From the NCBI GenBank assembly GCA_963777355.1, contig CAVZQK010000068.1, positions 62,001-126,000 of the forward strand: a stretch of 64,000 bases of DNA. The letters are read 5' to 3'. The position numbers were made by a program, and so were the translations under genes. The notes under the pieces are model-generated. The model ran no database searches. It saw nothing but the letters and a program-made list of their open reading frames with translations, and had not been told where the DNA came from. Positions 46,654 through 55,346 of the stretch are shown piece after piece; within the stretch, counting starts at the first letter, position 1; every line of letters starts with the position of its first letter. The stretch is from DATJHM01 sp963777355 (GTDB lineage Bacteria > Chloroflexota > Ktedonobacteria > Ktedonobacterales > Ktedonobacteraceae).

Positions 46654-47270
46654 TCATATGGGAAAGGAGAAGGAATTTGGCATGGTTCTTTGTGTCATCA
46701 TCCATGAGGAACGTGCGCTTACTCTTCTCATCTTCTCAAACTTCGGAATTGGCTTCAACGCTACTTTGTTGCCAGAAATATCCATCAAGAGAGTGTATCC
46801 AGTAGACATTCTTCCCTTGATAAAGTACTCCTGGCCCTGATAGCGTACTTTGTCGAACTTGCGAAATCCCCTGATCTTACCAGTTGTGATTCTCTGTTCG
46901 CTCCTCACTCCCTTTGTTTGCTGATAGTCACCATCAGACACACAGCATTTCGAGAGCACGTTGCTGGTGCAGAACGTTGGCTTCCTTCCTCGTGTGGCGA
47001 TCATGGTTGCATCGAAGATATGTTCTTTGGGCAACCCTGCCAGGAGACGATGCTCTTTGGTAACAAATCCCCAGGTCTCCTCTGCCTCAACCTGTTTGAG
47101 CAACTGGATGCGAATGCTGTTCATCTGCGTGGCGTGCAGCAGACTCCCCTTTTTCTTGCCCATCTTCTTGAGGAGGATCTCGCCTCGATGCAACCCATCA
47201 TGGCAGGTTTTACACAGTGTCAAGAGATTGCTTTCCTCATCGCTTCCGTTCTGGCTAAGGCTTTTTGCGC
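46654..47270 (-). pseudogene. iscB: IscB RNA-guided endonuclease, C-terminal fragment
   Basis: The C-terminal ~200 residues of IscB. The end of the HNH domain is present (SLSQNGSDEESNLLTLCKTC then HDGLHRGE), then the RuvC-III region (GLPKEHIFDATMIATRG), and the conserved C-terminal part TGKIRGFRKFDKVRYQGQEY and IKGRMSTGYTLLMDI. The start of HNH, RuvC-I/II and the bridge helix are lost, so it cannot cut DNA by itself. No ATG opens this frame. IscB is the ancestor-like relative of Cas9. Confidence 0.8.
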
Positions 47271-47392
47271 TGAAAGCACCGGCCCTTTCCTCAAGCCTAC
47301 TTAACTTCCAGCAACAGAGCAGCGGTCTGATGCGTCAACCGCAGGTGTATTGACCTCTCAAACGGTCTTCCCATTTCTGGAAAACTTGTCTG

Positions 47393-47481
47393 GTGAACGT
47401 AAGCCTCCGAAGAAGCTACGAGACGAAAGACTCCGTGACTTCCGAAGAAGCCACTGAGTCTTTAGCTCAGTGGTCGTTCAC
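47393..47481 (-). ncRNA. Omega-RNA scaffold of the IscB element
   Basis: Read on the minus strand, a closing stem GTGAACG (47475-47481) and CGTTCAC (47393-47399) encloses a chain of hairpins: CCACTGAG/CTCAGTGG, a CTTC-TTCG-GAAG tetraloop, a GGAGTC stem and a GCTTC-TTCG-GAGGC tetraloop. The position directly upstream of iscB is where omega-RNA genes lie. The guide would be the ~16 bases 5' of it, complementary to 47482-47497. Confidence 0.7.
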
Positions 47482-47489
47482 TCTGGTGC

Positions 47490-47537
47490 TATAATTGTAA
47501 CGGGTAGCTCTATTATAGGGCTACCCGTTACATTATA
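47490..47537. promoter_or_regulatory. 48-bp near-palindrome with -10 boxes on both strands
   Basis: The core GTAACGGGTAGC (47497-47508) and GCTACCCGTTAC (47520-47531) flanks an inner CTATTATAG. Both outer edges read TATAAT in the inward direction (47490-47495 on plus; 47532-47537 on minus). It sits directly before the Fic gene start and next to the omega-RNA end, so it could be an operator covering opposing promoters. Confidence 0.6.
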
Positions 47538-48202
47538 TGCTGCTGAAGGATACTATTGTTGTGTCTGCTAAACCAAGTCGCCCTCATCTCAACTCTCGTC
47601 TGGCAGAGCGGATTCTTCGCAAGAAAGCTCAGCTAGATGGCTATCGTCCTCTCCCCCACGATACTATCCAACGTTTAAACGCCGATCTTCGTGTTTTTCT
47701 CACTTACCATTCTAATGCAATCGAGGGGAATAGTCTGACTCTTCAAGAGACTCAGATGGTCATTGACTATGGTATTACTGTTCATGGCCATCCTTTGCGC
47801 GAGTATTTAGAAGCCACAAATCATGCCGCTGCCTATAGCTATATCACTGATCTCGTGGAGAAGCGATACATTCATAGCCTGAATACAGCGAATGCAGGCC
47901 AGCATACTCCACTTCTGAATCTGCTTGCCCAATCTGTTGAGGCTGGTCTTGATCTCTATTTGGAGTCGTGCGCGACAACGAGTACTTCAGATTATCAACC
48001 GCTTGCCCAACTTGAAGGAATTGGTGGCTACAAACTTGAATATCTGAGCTGGCTTGCCCGCCAGGGTCGCCTTGATGCCGTGAAGCGTAATGGTCGCTGG
48101 TATAGTACCCGTGCCGCTATTGAGCAGTACAAAACTGAGGCCGAAGAAGGCCGCTTGAAAAGAGGCCGCCCTTCTTCGCACTCTGAAAAAGAAGATCTCT
48201 AG
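47537..48202 (+). CDS. Fic-like protein lacking the catalytic core
   Basis: A 221-residue protein that matches the two ends of a Fic AMP-transferase but not its middle. Residues 1-108 hold the Fic N-terminal domain with the inhibitory motif TYHSNAIEGNSLTLQET and REYLEATNHAAAYSYI. Residues 111-145 match the region after the active site (SLNTANAGQHTPLLNLLAQS). The ~110 residues with HPFxDGNGR are absent, with a clean join near residue 108. The C-terminus is a winged-helix-like DNA-binding tail (LSWLARQGRLDAVKRNGRWY) and GRP end. A GTG at 47561 with AAGGA 10 bases upstream is an alternative start. It probably cannot AMPylate and may act as an inhibitor or DNA-binding regulator. Confidence 0.8.
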   Translation: MLLKDTIVVSAKPSRPHLNSRLAERILRKKAQLDGYRPLPHDTIQRLNADLRVFLTYHSNAIEGNSLTLQETQMVIDYGITVHGHPLREYLEATNHAAAYSYITDLVEKRYIHSLNTANAGQHTPLLNLLAQSVEAGLDLYLESCATTSTSDYQPLAQLEGIGGYKLEYLSWLARQGRLDAVKRNGRWYSTRAAIEQYKTEAEEGRLKRGRPSSHSEKEDL

Positions 48203-48214
48203 CATATCTATTGA

Positions 48215-49480
48215 TTAGCGCCGACGCCCTTTGCTCATCGATTTCGTCGAGAAGGTGAACTTGACGCCCTGTCGCTCGATAAATGCCTGGAATTGTCCGT
48301 AGAACTCGTTGCGGTCCTGCATGGTAATCACCGAAACTGCATCGGCTGTCTCAATTGCATAAGGATATCCATTGCCTGCGATTAGCTCTGCACGTACCAC
48401 ATCCATCACCGGATCTACAATTCCAGCATCCAGCATCCAGCGCGGAAACTCCAGCCGGGCCGGTGGACGTCGGGCGCTGGTCTGAAGATAAGAGAACGCG
48501 ACCTTATCGCGATAATGCCCGTACCCCTCCAGAATATCTCCTCGCGCACAGATCATCGCTGGCGTTCGATCTCCCCAGCTCAGATGTCCTTGCCAGAGCA
48601 GCGCATCATGGATCTTCCGCGTTTCTCGCAAAACCGGCTGCCGCTTGAGCGAATCTACGCGCCGCAGCATGGTAATCATGTCGCGGGCATAGCTCGTGTC
48701 AATATAACCGATCAGCGGTACACGTAGCTGCTCGGAGGTCTGTAAAAGCGTAATCGCTGAGTCTATATACTGTTTGCGATAGGTATCAGGCATTGTGAGC
48801 GCGAACGAGACTACTAGCGAGCCATCAAAAAAGACTACTGGACTGTGTACGGGATCGCCAGCACGCCGCGCCTGCGCCAGCAGCTCCATCTGGTTACAAA
48901 GGGTATCGATCTCCAGTAGATAGCGCCGCAAAGTTACTTGCATATCTGAGTAGGGATAGCTGTCAGAGTCCGAATGGTCGTCCTTTGGCGGCTCCGCTAT
49001 ATCATCGGGAGCCAGTACCTCCATGCGTACATCCTTCGTGTAAGGGCGACCAACTGTGTGCGGATTGACAAAGAAACCAACCTGGACCAGGGCTACGGGA
49101 ATCGAGGCATCTCGCCACGGCAGTAGCTGGCTCCCATCAACGGCCACTGTTGTAATCCCTTCAATACATTCTGCCCACTGCCGTGCCTGCTCGTGATTGG
49201 CAAATTCACGCCCAAAGGGGAAAAGTGGACCATGATAATCTGCTTGCTCAGCCGTAACTAACCAGCGATCAAACTCAATATTTGGACGCGCCCCCGCAGG
49301 TATACCGCTCCCATCTGGAGGCAGAATCTGCTCAAGCTGGGTGCTTGTAGAATAGTTCTCATAGAGTGTTTCTAGCGCAGTCTGATACTCTTTAAGCTGC
49401 TCACTATAAGTGCCATCATAAAGCGAAAATTGCCCTCGCTTGAGATTGAGCGCCGCCTGTAGCTTGCCTTTGTGCAACAT
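48215..49480 (-). CDS. nurA: NurA-domain 5'-3' nuclease
   Basis: A 421-residue NurA nuclease. In archaea and some bacteria NurA works with HerA and Mre11-Rad50 to resect DNA ends. Metal-binding acidic motifs are VAVDGSQLLPWRDAS (Asp in VDGS), VVFFDGSLVVSFAL, and the late block GYPYAIETADAVSVITMQDR. The RNaseH-like core is split by an acidic insert (EPPKDDHSDSDSY). It is 55 bases downstream of the Rad50-like gene on the same strand, so the two form an operon. No herA or mre11 is present in the window. Confidence 0.9.
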   Translation of the reverse strand: MLHKGKLQAALNLKRGQFSLYDGTYSEQLKEYQTALETLYENYSTSTQLEQILPPDGSGIPAGARPNIEFDRWLVTAEQADYHGPLFPFGREFANHEQARQWAECIEGITTVAVDGSQLLPWRDASIPVALVQVGFFVNPHTVGRPYTKDVRMEVLAPDDIAEPPKDDHSDSDSYPYSDMQVTLRRYLLEIDTLCNQMELLAQARRAGDPVHSPVVFFDGSLVVSFALTMPDTYRKQYIDSAITLLQTSEQLRVPLIGYIDTSYARDMITMLRRVDSLKRQPVLRETRKIHDALLWQGHLSWGDRTPAMICARGDILEGYGHYRDKVAFSYLQTSARRPPARLEFPRWMLDAGIVDPVMDVVRAELIAGNGYPYAIETADAVSVITMQDRNEFYGQFQAFIERQGVKFTFSTKSMSKGRRR

Positions 49481-49535
49481 GCTTTTAAACTACCTTTCCT
49501 CTTTGCGCATACATTCTACCAACTCCATCTGAAAC

Positions 49536-52500
49536 TCAAAAGCGCGTTGGGATGGTGCTTGTCTCCGCTGGATGCTGAATGTTCCAGGCCTGTTCCATCT
49601 GTCCATCCTCTTCCTGAAGAAAGGTCTCTCCATGCACTTTATTTAAGCGTACCAGGCTGTCCAGCCCCTGCTCAAATGTGTCATCGTGGCTGATGACAAT
49701 CAATTGGTCGAAGCCGCGTACCCGCCGAATCTGGTCCGCCAGGTTCATCCTACGCAACTCATCCATATTTTGTGTCGGCTCATCGAAGAAGGCAATGTTC
49801 AGTGTCGAGAGCTTCTTGAGCAGTGCCAAACGTACCGCAAGGGCCGCACTCATCTGCTCACCACCGCTCAGTTGCGCAAACGTGCGATTTACCCCCTGAC
49901 GGCGCAGTGTGATCTCATAATCATTCTGCCATGCCAGCATGGCTGTGCGATCACCCATGATTTCACCAAAGATCCGGTTGGCTTCCGCTGAGATATCTCC
50001 CAGCATTGCCTTTAATACATGTGGTGCCGCCTCTTTGATAAGCTTGCGGAATTGTTCCATCATTGTATATAGATCTTCCAGCTTGCTGTATTCTTGCTGG
50101 GCCGCCTTAAGCTCAAGCAGTAGCGCTTCGGCCTGCACAATTTGTTGTTCCAGGCCATTCATTAATTCCTGGTTCTGTTTCATCTGCTGTGCCAGTGTTG
50201 CTAAGCTACGCTCCAGACCTTGTACTCTCTGGTGTACCTCTTCCAGCAGCGCAGGATCAAAGGCTGCGTCGGCTTCTCTGTACCCCTGCTCCGCTATCTG
50301 AAGATTCTGCCCTGTCTGCTTTTGTGCCTGTAGATTGGACTGATAAGCAAGCTCTCGCTCCGGCAGACGCTGGGCCTCTTTTTGATGTTGTAGATAGAGC
50401 TGGTAGCCACCGTAATTCCCTTTGCGCTCTTCCTCCTGCCGCTCAATATCTCCATCAAGCGAGGCAAATTCCATAAGTTGTTTTTGTAGACCCTGGAGAC
50501 CTTGCAAGATCTTTGCCGCCTTCTCTTGCTCTTCCTGCAATTGTTGGAGATGCCTCGGCTCACCTGCGATAATACTCTGTTGCGCCTGGCTCTGCCCACG
50601 CGGATCATTCAGCTTTGCTCGTTCGGTATCAACTTCGCCCAGGCGCTTTTCGCTCTCTTGCAGACTCTCCGCAATCTGGCGAAAATCTTGCAGATTTTTC
50701 TCTCCCTGCTGAATCTGTTCCTCGAATTGCTGCACCTGTTTGTACAGCCCCGCTAATTCACGAACCTGCTTGTCTGCCTCCAGACTCTTCTGGTGCGCTA
50801 TCTCAATCTCTTGAAATCGTCGATCTACCTGCTGCAACTGCGCCAGACTCTCTGTCAGGTCGTTAATATCGCGCTCCAGCCGCGTCAGATCTTTCGCTGT
50901 ACGCGTGAGCTGCTCTGCCGCCATATCACGCCGCTCGATAAATTGTTCTAGCTTGCTCAGCGCCTCTGCATAACGCTTTATCTGCCCAATCCGTTCATGT
51001 ATCTGCCCCTGCTGGTTTGCGATCTCCGCCAGGTTGGCCTGCTCTTCTGTCAGTAATCCCTCAAAATAGGATTCCAGACTGACTATGCCTCGATGTTTGA
51101 TGTTCAGACAACTTTCATGCAGCAGTGGACATTGACCTCCCGCCGATTGTGCCCGCGAACGTGCATAGCCCTCGATGTTTCCCTCAAGACGATGTTGTTG
51201 CGCGGCAAGCTGCTCTAAATTTGTCTGTAGTCCAGATAGCTCTTCGGCCTCTTTTCGGTGTTCTTCAATGACTTCGATGCTATGTTCGGCTTTACGCAGC
51301 TTATCGGCGAGCTGGTCCCTCTCCTTCTGTTTTTTATCATAGTCACCCTTTTTCTCTTGCAGTTGCAGCACTTTATTTTTTCGCTCATTGCGTTGTACTT
51401 TTAGCTCGGTAAGCTGACTGCTAAGCTCTGGTAGCTGGTTAGCTAGAGGTACCAGAGGTTCGATGTCGCTGATACGACGCTGGAGCTGCTCTTGATCACG
51501 CCGGAAATTTGCCACGCGTATACTCAGCTTTTTCTCTTCGCTGACCGTGGCTTTATAGCGCTCAACCTGCTGCAATAACTCCTCGCGCCTCCGTTCCAGC
51601 TCGATCTGTTGCTGCACAAATGGTGCCAGTTCGCTTAAACGCGCCCGCGCTGTTGCCACCTCGGCCAGACGCTCCTGAAGATGGGTAATCTGTGTCTGAC
51701 TCCGCGCCTCGTTTTTTTGTAGGATGCTCTGCTGCCGTAAAAGCTCTGCCCTCTGCTGCTCTGCCTTGCGCAGGCGTTGTAGCATCTCTTCTGCTTGTTG
51801 ATAGCGCTGATATGCTGTTAGATTGGTCGTCACAATCTGATGTGCGTTCCGTGCTGTACCAAGCTGGCCTTCGGCGGCTGTGAGCAGTTTTTGTGCATTC
51901 TCATCCTGAAGTTGTGCTTGCTCATAGCGATGGCGCAAAACTTGAAGCTCATTGCTCTGTTGCGTAAGCACTTGCTCGCGTATTTTGTTCTGTGCAAGCT
52001 GACTGGCGTCCTGGGCGTTGAGCTGCTTCTGCTCCTGGTCCCGCTGACGGGCCTCTTGCAACTGTATCTGAAATGTTTCTAGTACCGCAGTCTCGTACTC
52101 TAGTTGTTTGATCTTTAGCGTCTGCTCGCCCATCTGCTCTTTATATTGCTTCTGTGCATCCAGTAGATAATCTGCGGCGGTTTTGTAGTCTTCGATCTGG
52201 AGGAGTGCATCGAAGGTCTGTTTGCGTTTGCTGGCTGCCTCAAGAAAAATAGCGGTAAATGTCCCTTGAGGAACCCCTAGTGCATCTCTAAAAAGCGAGT
52301 CGAGTGGCCTCTCTCGCTCTATGCCAAATAGCTCATGCAGCTTATCCAGAACATCGGCGCGTTGTTCCAACCGACTATTCGCCTCAATATCGTATACCGT
52401 CCAGCGCGATCCACTCCCACAGCGCCGCTCCACTTCATAGGGACGATCATCGCTGCCGATAAGATAGATAACGACTCGCCCCTGTTTCTCCCCCTCGCGT

Positions 52501-52676
52501 ACAAATTTCTCCTGGTTATAGGGCAGATAGCCAAAAAGGGCGAAACCAACCGCCTCCACCAGAGTCGTCTTCCCGGCACCATTTGCCCCACTGATCGCCG
52601 TTGTCCCCTGGCGAAAAGTGACTGAGACCTTGCGATAACTTTTGATGTTCTCTAACTCAATTTTTGTAATGAGCAT
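49536..52676 (-). CDS. Rad50/SbcC-like SMC ATPase
   Basis: A 1,046-residue DNA repair ATPase with globular ATP-binding ends and about 750 residues of coiled coil. Walker A is TAISGANGAGKTTLVEAVGF, the signature is QLSGGEQMSAALAVRLALL, and Walker B is NIAFFDEPTQNMDELRR. In the middle lies a cysteine hook QCPLLHESCLN, a wider spacing than the classical CxxC zinc hook. ATG 52676 (AGGAA before it) gives the normal start MLITKIELENIKSY. Rad50 needs Mre11 or NurA for end processing; here nurA follows but no mre11/sbcD is nearby. Likely function: DNA-end or break processing. Confidence 0.93.
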   Translation of the reverse strand: MLITKIELENIKSYRKVSVTFRQGTTAISGANGAGKTTLVEAVGFALFGYLPYNQEKFVREGEKQGRVVIYLIGSDDRPYEVERRCGSGSRWTVYDIEANSRLEQRADVLDKLHELFGIERERPLDSLFRDALGVPQGTFTAIFLEAASKRKQTFDALLQIEDYKTAADYLLDAQKQYKEQMGEQTLKIKQLEYETAVLETFQIQLQEARQRDQEQKQLNAQDASQLAQNKIREQVLTQQSNELQVLRHRYEQAQLQDENAQKLLTAAEGQLGTARNAHQIVTTNLTAYQRYQQAEEMLQRLRKAEQQRAELLRQQSILQKNEARSQTQITHLQERLAEVATARARLSELAPFVQQQIELERRREELLQQVERYKATVSEEKKLSIRVANFRRDQEQLQRRISDIEPLVPLANQLPELSSQLTELKVQRNERKNKVLQLQEKKGDYDKKQKERDQLADKLRKAEHSIEVIEEHRKEAEELSGLQTNLEQLAAQQHRLEGNIEGYARSRAQSAGGQCPLLHESCLNIKHRGIVSLESYFEGLLTEEQANLAEIANQQGQIHERIGQIKRYAEALSKLEQFIERRDMAAEQLTRTAKDLTRLERDINDLTESLAQLQQVDRRFQEIEIAHQKSLEADKQVRELAGLYKQVQQFEEQIQQGEKNLQDFRQIAESLQESEKRLGEVDTERAKLNDPRGQSQAQQSIIAGEPRHLQQLQEEQEKAAKILQGLQGLQKQLMEFASLDGDIERQEEERKGNYGGYQLYLQHQKEAQRLPERELAYQSNLQAQKQTGQNLQIAEQGYREADAAFDPALLEEVHQRVQGLERSLATLAQQMKQNQELMNGLEQQIVQAEALLLELKAAQQEYSKLEDLYTMMEQFRKLIKEAAPHVLKAMLGDISAEANRIFGEIMGDRTAMLAWQNDYEITLRRQGVNRTFAQLSGGEQMSAALAVRLALLKKLSTLNIAFFDEPTQNMDELRRMNLADQIRRVRGFDQLIVISHDDTFEQGLDSLVRLNKVHGETFLQEEDGQMEQAWNIQHPAETSTIPTRF

Positions 52677-52949
52677 ACTTTCCTGGCCAGCCTTCCCAGC
52701 AAACACATAGGTAACGTTACTCTCCCAATCCGCTATTCCCCTTCTCTCAAGCAAAAGCGGAAAACCACAGGGCGATTATATCATAGAAGCCTATTTTCTG
52801 TATGATCCTCCTGGCAGATCAGCCTGTCAAAGGGGTTTATCCCCTCATAGAGACAATTTTTTATATGCTATAAAGGCCTATTTGAGAAGAAATACGTACA
52901 ACTTTTTAGGAAGCTCAGGAGTGTTATATATAGCTTTTCTTGCCATCTC

Positions 52950-52978
52950 GTAGAGACGGCTGTTGATCTCTGTCCGCG
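52950..52978. repeat. Dispersed repeat variant, GTAGAGACGGCTG type
   Basis: GTAGAGACGGCTGTTGATCT followed by CTGTCCGCG, a variant of the GTAGGGTCGGCTG repeat. It lies in the 346-base space before the second stress-protein gene, where no other feature was seen. Confidence 0.6.
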
Positions 52979-53022
52979 CTGGCCTATATCCAGCGAGAAA
53001 CCTTGAAAGGAGCTACACGAGT

Positions 53023-53592
53023 ATGGCTGAAAATAGAGTCGTTGTCGGCGTCTTTGCCAAGCACACATTTGCTGAACAAGCTCTGGAAGAGTTGCAGAAT
53101 AATGGCTTCCGCAATGAGCAGATTGGCTTTCTTTTTCGTGATGGCCAGGGGACTCCAACCGAAAAACTGGTAGAGCCAGGTGTTCAGTCTGAACTTGATA
53201 ACAGTACGGCAACTGATGCTATGACGGGAAGTATCGTCGGAGGCGTCGTCGGCGCAGTTGCCGCCCTGGTTATTCCCGGTCTCGGACCTGCTATTGCTGG
53301 CGGTATTCTCACTACTCTCAGTGGTCTGGTTGTAGGGGCCGCTGCCGGTGGCCTGATTGGTGCTTTGATCCATATGGGCATCCCTGAAGAACAGGCTCAC
53401 TACTATGAGCAAGAATTATATCAGGGCCGGACTATCGTGATTGTGCAAGCCGACGAGCGCCCTATGGATGCGTTTGCCATTCTCAAACGTAACAGGGGCT
53501 ACGATGCTGAGGATACGGAACGGGTGCAAGATCAGTCTCTGCGCCGAAAGGATGATCCCGAAGCTACTGTAAAATTAGACGATGTATCGTGA
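53023..53592 (+). CDS. YflT-like stress protein with glycine-zipper insert
   Basis: A 189-residue two-part relative of the protein at 42739. Both YflT-type halves are present (VVVGVFAKHTFAEQALEELQ, FRNEQIGFLFRDGQG, and EEQAHYYEQELYQGRTIVIV). Between them lies a hydrophobic glycine zipper (GSIVGGVVGAVAALVIPG, GGLIGALIHMG) that may insert into or bind a membrane. AAGGAG lies 10 bases before ATG 53023. Expected to be stress-induced; the mechanism is unknown. It is the only gene between rad50 and the APH-like gene. Confidence 0.85.
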   Translation: MAENRVVVGVFAKHTFAEQALEELQNNGFRNEQIGFLFRDGQGTPTEKLVEPGVQSELDNSTATDAMTGSIVGGVVGAVAALVIPGLGPAIAGGILTTLSGLVVGAAAGGLIGALIHMGIPEEQAHYYEQELYQGRTIVIVQADERPMDAFAILKRNRGYDAEDTERVQDQSLRRKDDPEATVKLDDVS

Positions 53593-54171
53593 TCAGGCCT
53601 ATTCTCCTTGAGGATTGCAAATTGCGTTCATGTGTCCCAGGCAGCCTGATTGTTGGAATGCTTTATACGTTCCATTTGCATGGAGACATAATACGAATGC
53701 TTTTCTGCTTTTCTCTCCTTGAAAATCTCTCCTGGACCGTCTATACTAAATAGGTTGTTTATTGATTTGTTTCAATGAAAGGTTCGTTCTCAGATGACCT
53801 GGACGTTAGCTTGCTAATATCTCCACTGACTGCATAAATTTTTCCATTTTCTCTTGATCGCATCCTTTGTAGGACGCGTTCTGTTGGCTTGTCACTCAAG
53901 ACGATATGCTTCGCTCCGGTGGGCATCCCTTTCTGAATGGGCCAATGAACGAGCACGCAAGGCTGGTTAAGTGAGGGAAAAGGCTGTCGGTGGCGGATGT
54001 TGAGCAAGAGAGGCTGTTCAGGTGAGCGCGTGCCGTGTCCTCCTTTCCTGCATACAGGGACTTTCTCCTTTTCTCACATCCCTTCAATCCCATTCCTCTT
54101 TCCATAGTGTTGGATCTCTGTCATTTTTGCTACTGAAAAAAGATGCAGAGACAGTGACAAAGGAGATATGT
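53593..54171. other. Intergenic stretch without a supported gene
   Basis: About 580 bases between the stress gene and the APH-like gene. Short minus-strand open frames exist but lack ribosome sites and recognisable domains. No repeat-family copy or terminator was seen. Confidence 0.5.
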
Positions 54172-55137
54172 ATGCCCGATCTACGGCCAATGGTGACAAC
54201 AACTCAGGTACTCACGACATTGAACCAGCATTTTCGTGAGCCGATCCGTGATCTGACCCCTGTTGAAGGTGGACAGGTGGCGCGGGTGTTCTCGTTTTGC
54301 GTGCAGGAGCAGGAGTATATCGTGCGCTTCAATCTGGATGCGATGCTCAACTCGAATTTCCCCAAAGAAGCCTATCTCGTGCGTAAACTGGCCGGGACAT
54401 CGCTGCCTGTCGCACCTATTCTATATGTAGGACGCTTAGATGATCTGCATTTTGCCATTTCACGCAAGCTGCCAGGCAAGACCCTTCAAGAACATACTCC
54501 TCAGGAGGTTCAGGCGCTGTTACCCCAGATATTGGATCTTCTGGAGATAGCACATAATGTCGATATTAGCGGGACTCAAGGATACGGGGTATTCGATGCT
54601 CAAGGCAAGGGATCAGATGCGAGCTGGCACGCCAGTCTGTTAAAGGTTTCCGAGGAAGAGGATGAGCACAACTACTTCGGCAAATGGCATCGTTTGTTCG
54701 ACGAAACCTTTTTAGAGCGCGATCTCTTCGAGGACCTCTATCAGCGTATGAAGGAACTGCTGCTCTCTTGCCCTGAAGAGCGCACACTGCTTCTAGGAGG
54801 GTTCACGACGAACAATCTACTCGCCCAGGATGGGAAGATTACCGCCGTGCTAGATCTGCTTAACGCAAGCTATGGTGATGCCGTTTATGATCTCGTTCCA
54901 CTGGATTTCTGGTGGCCCGCGCTGGGTATCCGTGAAGCGTTTCTGGCAGACCAGCAACAGCGTGGGCGTGATCTACCTTTCTATCCACACCGCCTGCTCT
55001 GCTACGAGTGCCACCATGCTCTGGATGGCTTACGCTTTTTTGCGAAGAGCGGTAATCAGCAGGGCTATCAGATGGTGCGTGAGATTATTCAGCGAAAGCT
55101 TGCGGCGTTCGGTATGTCGTTGAAAAACACGCACTGA
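54172..55137 (+). CDS. APH-family phosphotransferase with altered catalytic loop
   Basis: A 321-residue aminoglycoside-phosphotransferase/choline-kinase fold, closest in layout to hygromycin kinases (VRFNLD..., ISRKLPGKTL, AVLDLLNASYGDAVYDLVPL). The catalytic loop, normally LVHGDxxxxN, reads LLGGFTTNNLL, so the catalytic His-Gly-Asp is lost, while the metal-binding Asp (AVLD) and Asn are kept. Activity as a kinase is doubtful. ATG 54172 has AAGGAG upstream. It is not next to resistance or biosynthetic genes. It may be a sugar- or nucleotide-binding protein. Confidence 0.85.
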   Translation: MPDLRPMVTTTQVLTTLNQHFREPIRDLTPVEGGQVARVFSFCVQEQEYIVRFNLDAMLNSNFPKEAYLVRKLAGTSLPVAPILYVGRLDDLHFAISRKLPGKTLQEHTPQEVQALLPQILDLLEIAHNVDISGTQGYGVFDAQGKGSDASWHASLLKVSEEEDEHNYFGKWHRLFDETFLERDLFEDLYQRMKELLLSCPEERTLLLGGFTTNNLLAQDGKITAVLDLLNASYGDAVYDLVPLDFWWPALGIREAFLADQQQRGRDLPFYPHRLLCYECHHALDGLRFFAKSGNQQGYQMVREIIQRKLAAFGMSLKNTH

Positions 55138-55193
55138 TTGTCGCAGAGAAGCCTTGTGGTTCCGTCGCCGACTGACGACTAGAGTACCCGGCG

Positions 55194-55240
55194 AACCCTG
55201 GCTGCTGTGCATCGTTCCAGCTTGCCAGGGTTCTTATTTA
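55194..55240 (+). terminator. Terminator-like hairpin after the APH-like gene
   Basis: AACCCTGGC (55194-55202) pairs with GCCAGGGTT (55224-55232), followed by CTTATTT. The U-tract is imperfect and the loop is 21 bases, so this is moderate support. Confidence 0.45.
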
Positions 55241-55346
55241 CAACGCTCAATTTCAGTACACTCAGGCGCAGAGCGCTTGAGCTTCCAGACAATGCATTCC
55301 CGTTGCTCATCTTTGGTCCGTGACCAACTCACTCTTCATCTTTTCC

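Larger units (their letters stand above)
46467..47481 (-). mobile_element. Relic IS200/IS605-type element with IscB and omega-RNA
   Basis: A ~1-kb relic read on the minus strand: omega-RNA scaffold (47393-47481), C-terminal end of iscB (46654 to about 47270), C-terminal end of an IS200-type tnpA (46517 to about 46640), then a subterminal hairpin (46467-46513). The iscB N-terminus, most of tnpA and probably the left end are lost. The hairpin (GCGGCGA/TCGCCGC outer stem, inner CGAAG/CTTCG) is the kind recognised by TnpA at IS200/IS605 ends. Confidence 0.75.

Noticed and set aside
53759..54105. Minus-strand open frames of 69-82 residues
   Set aside because: No ribosome site, no domain, mixed frames; treated as chance.
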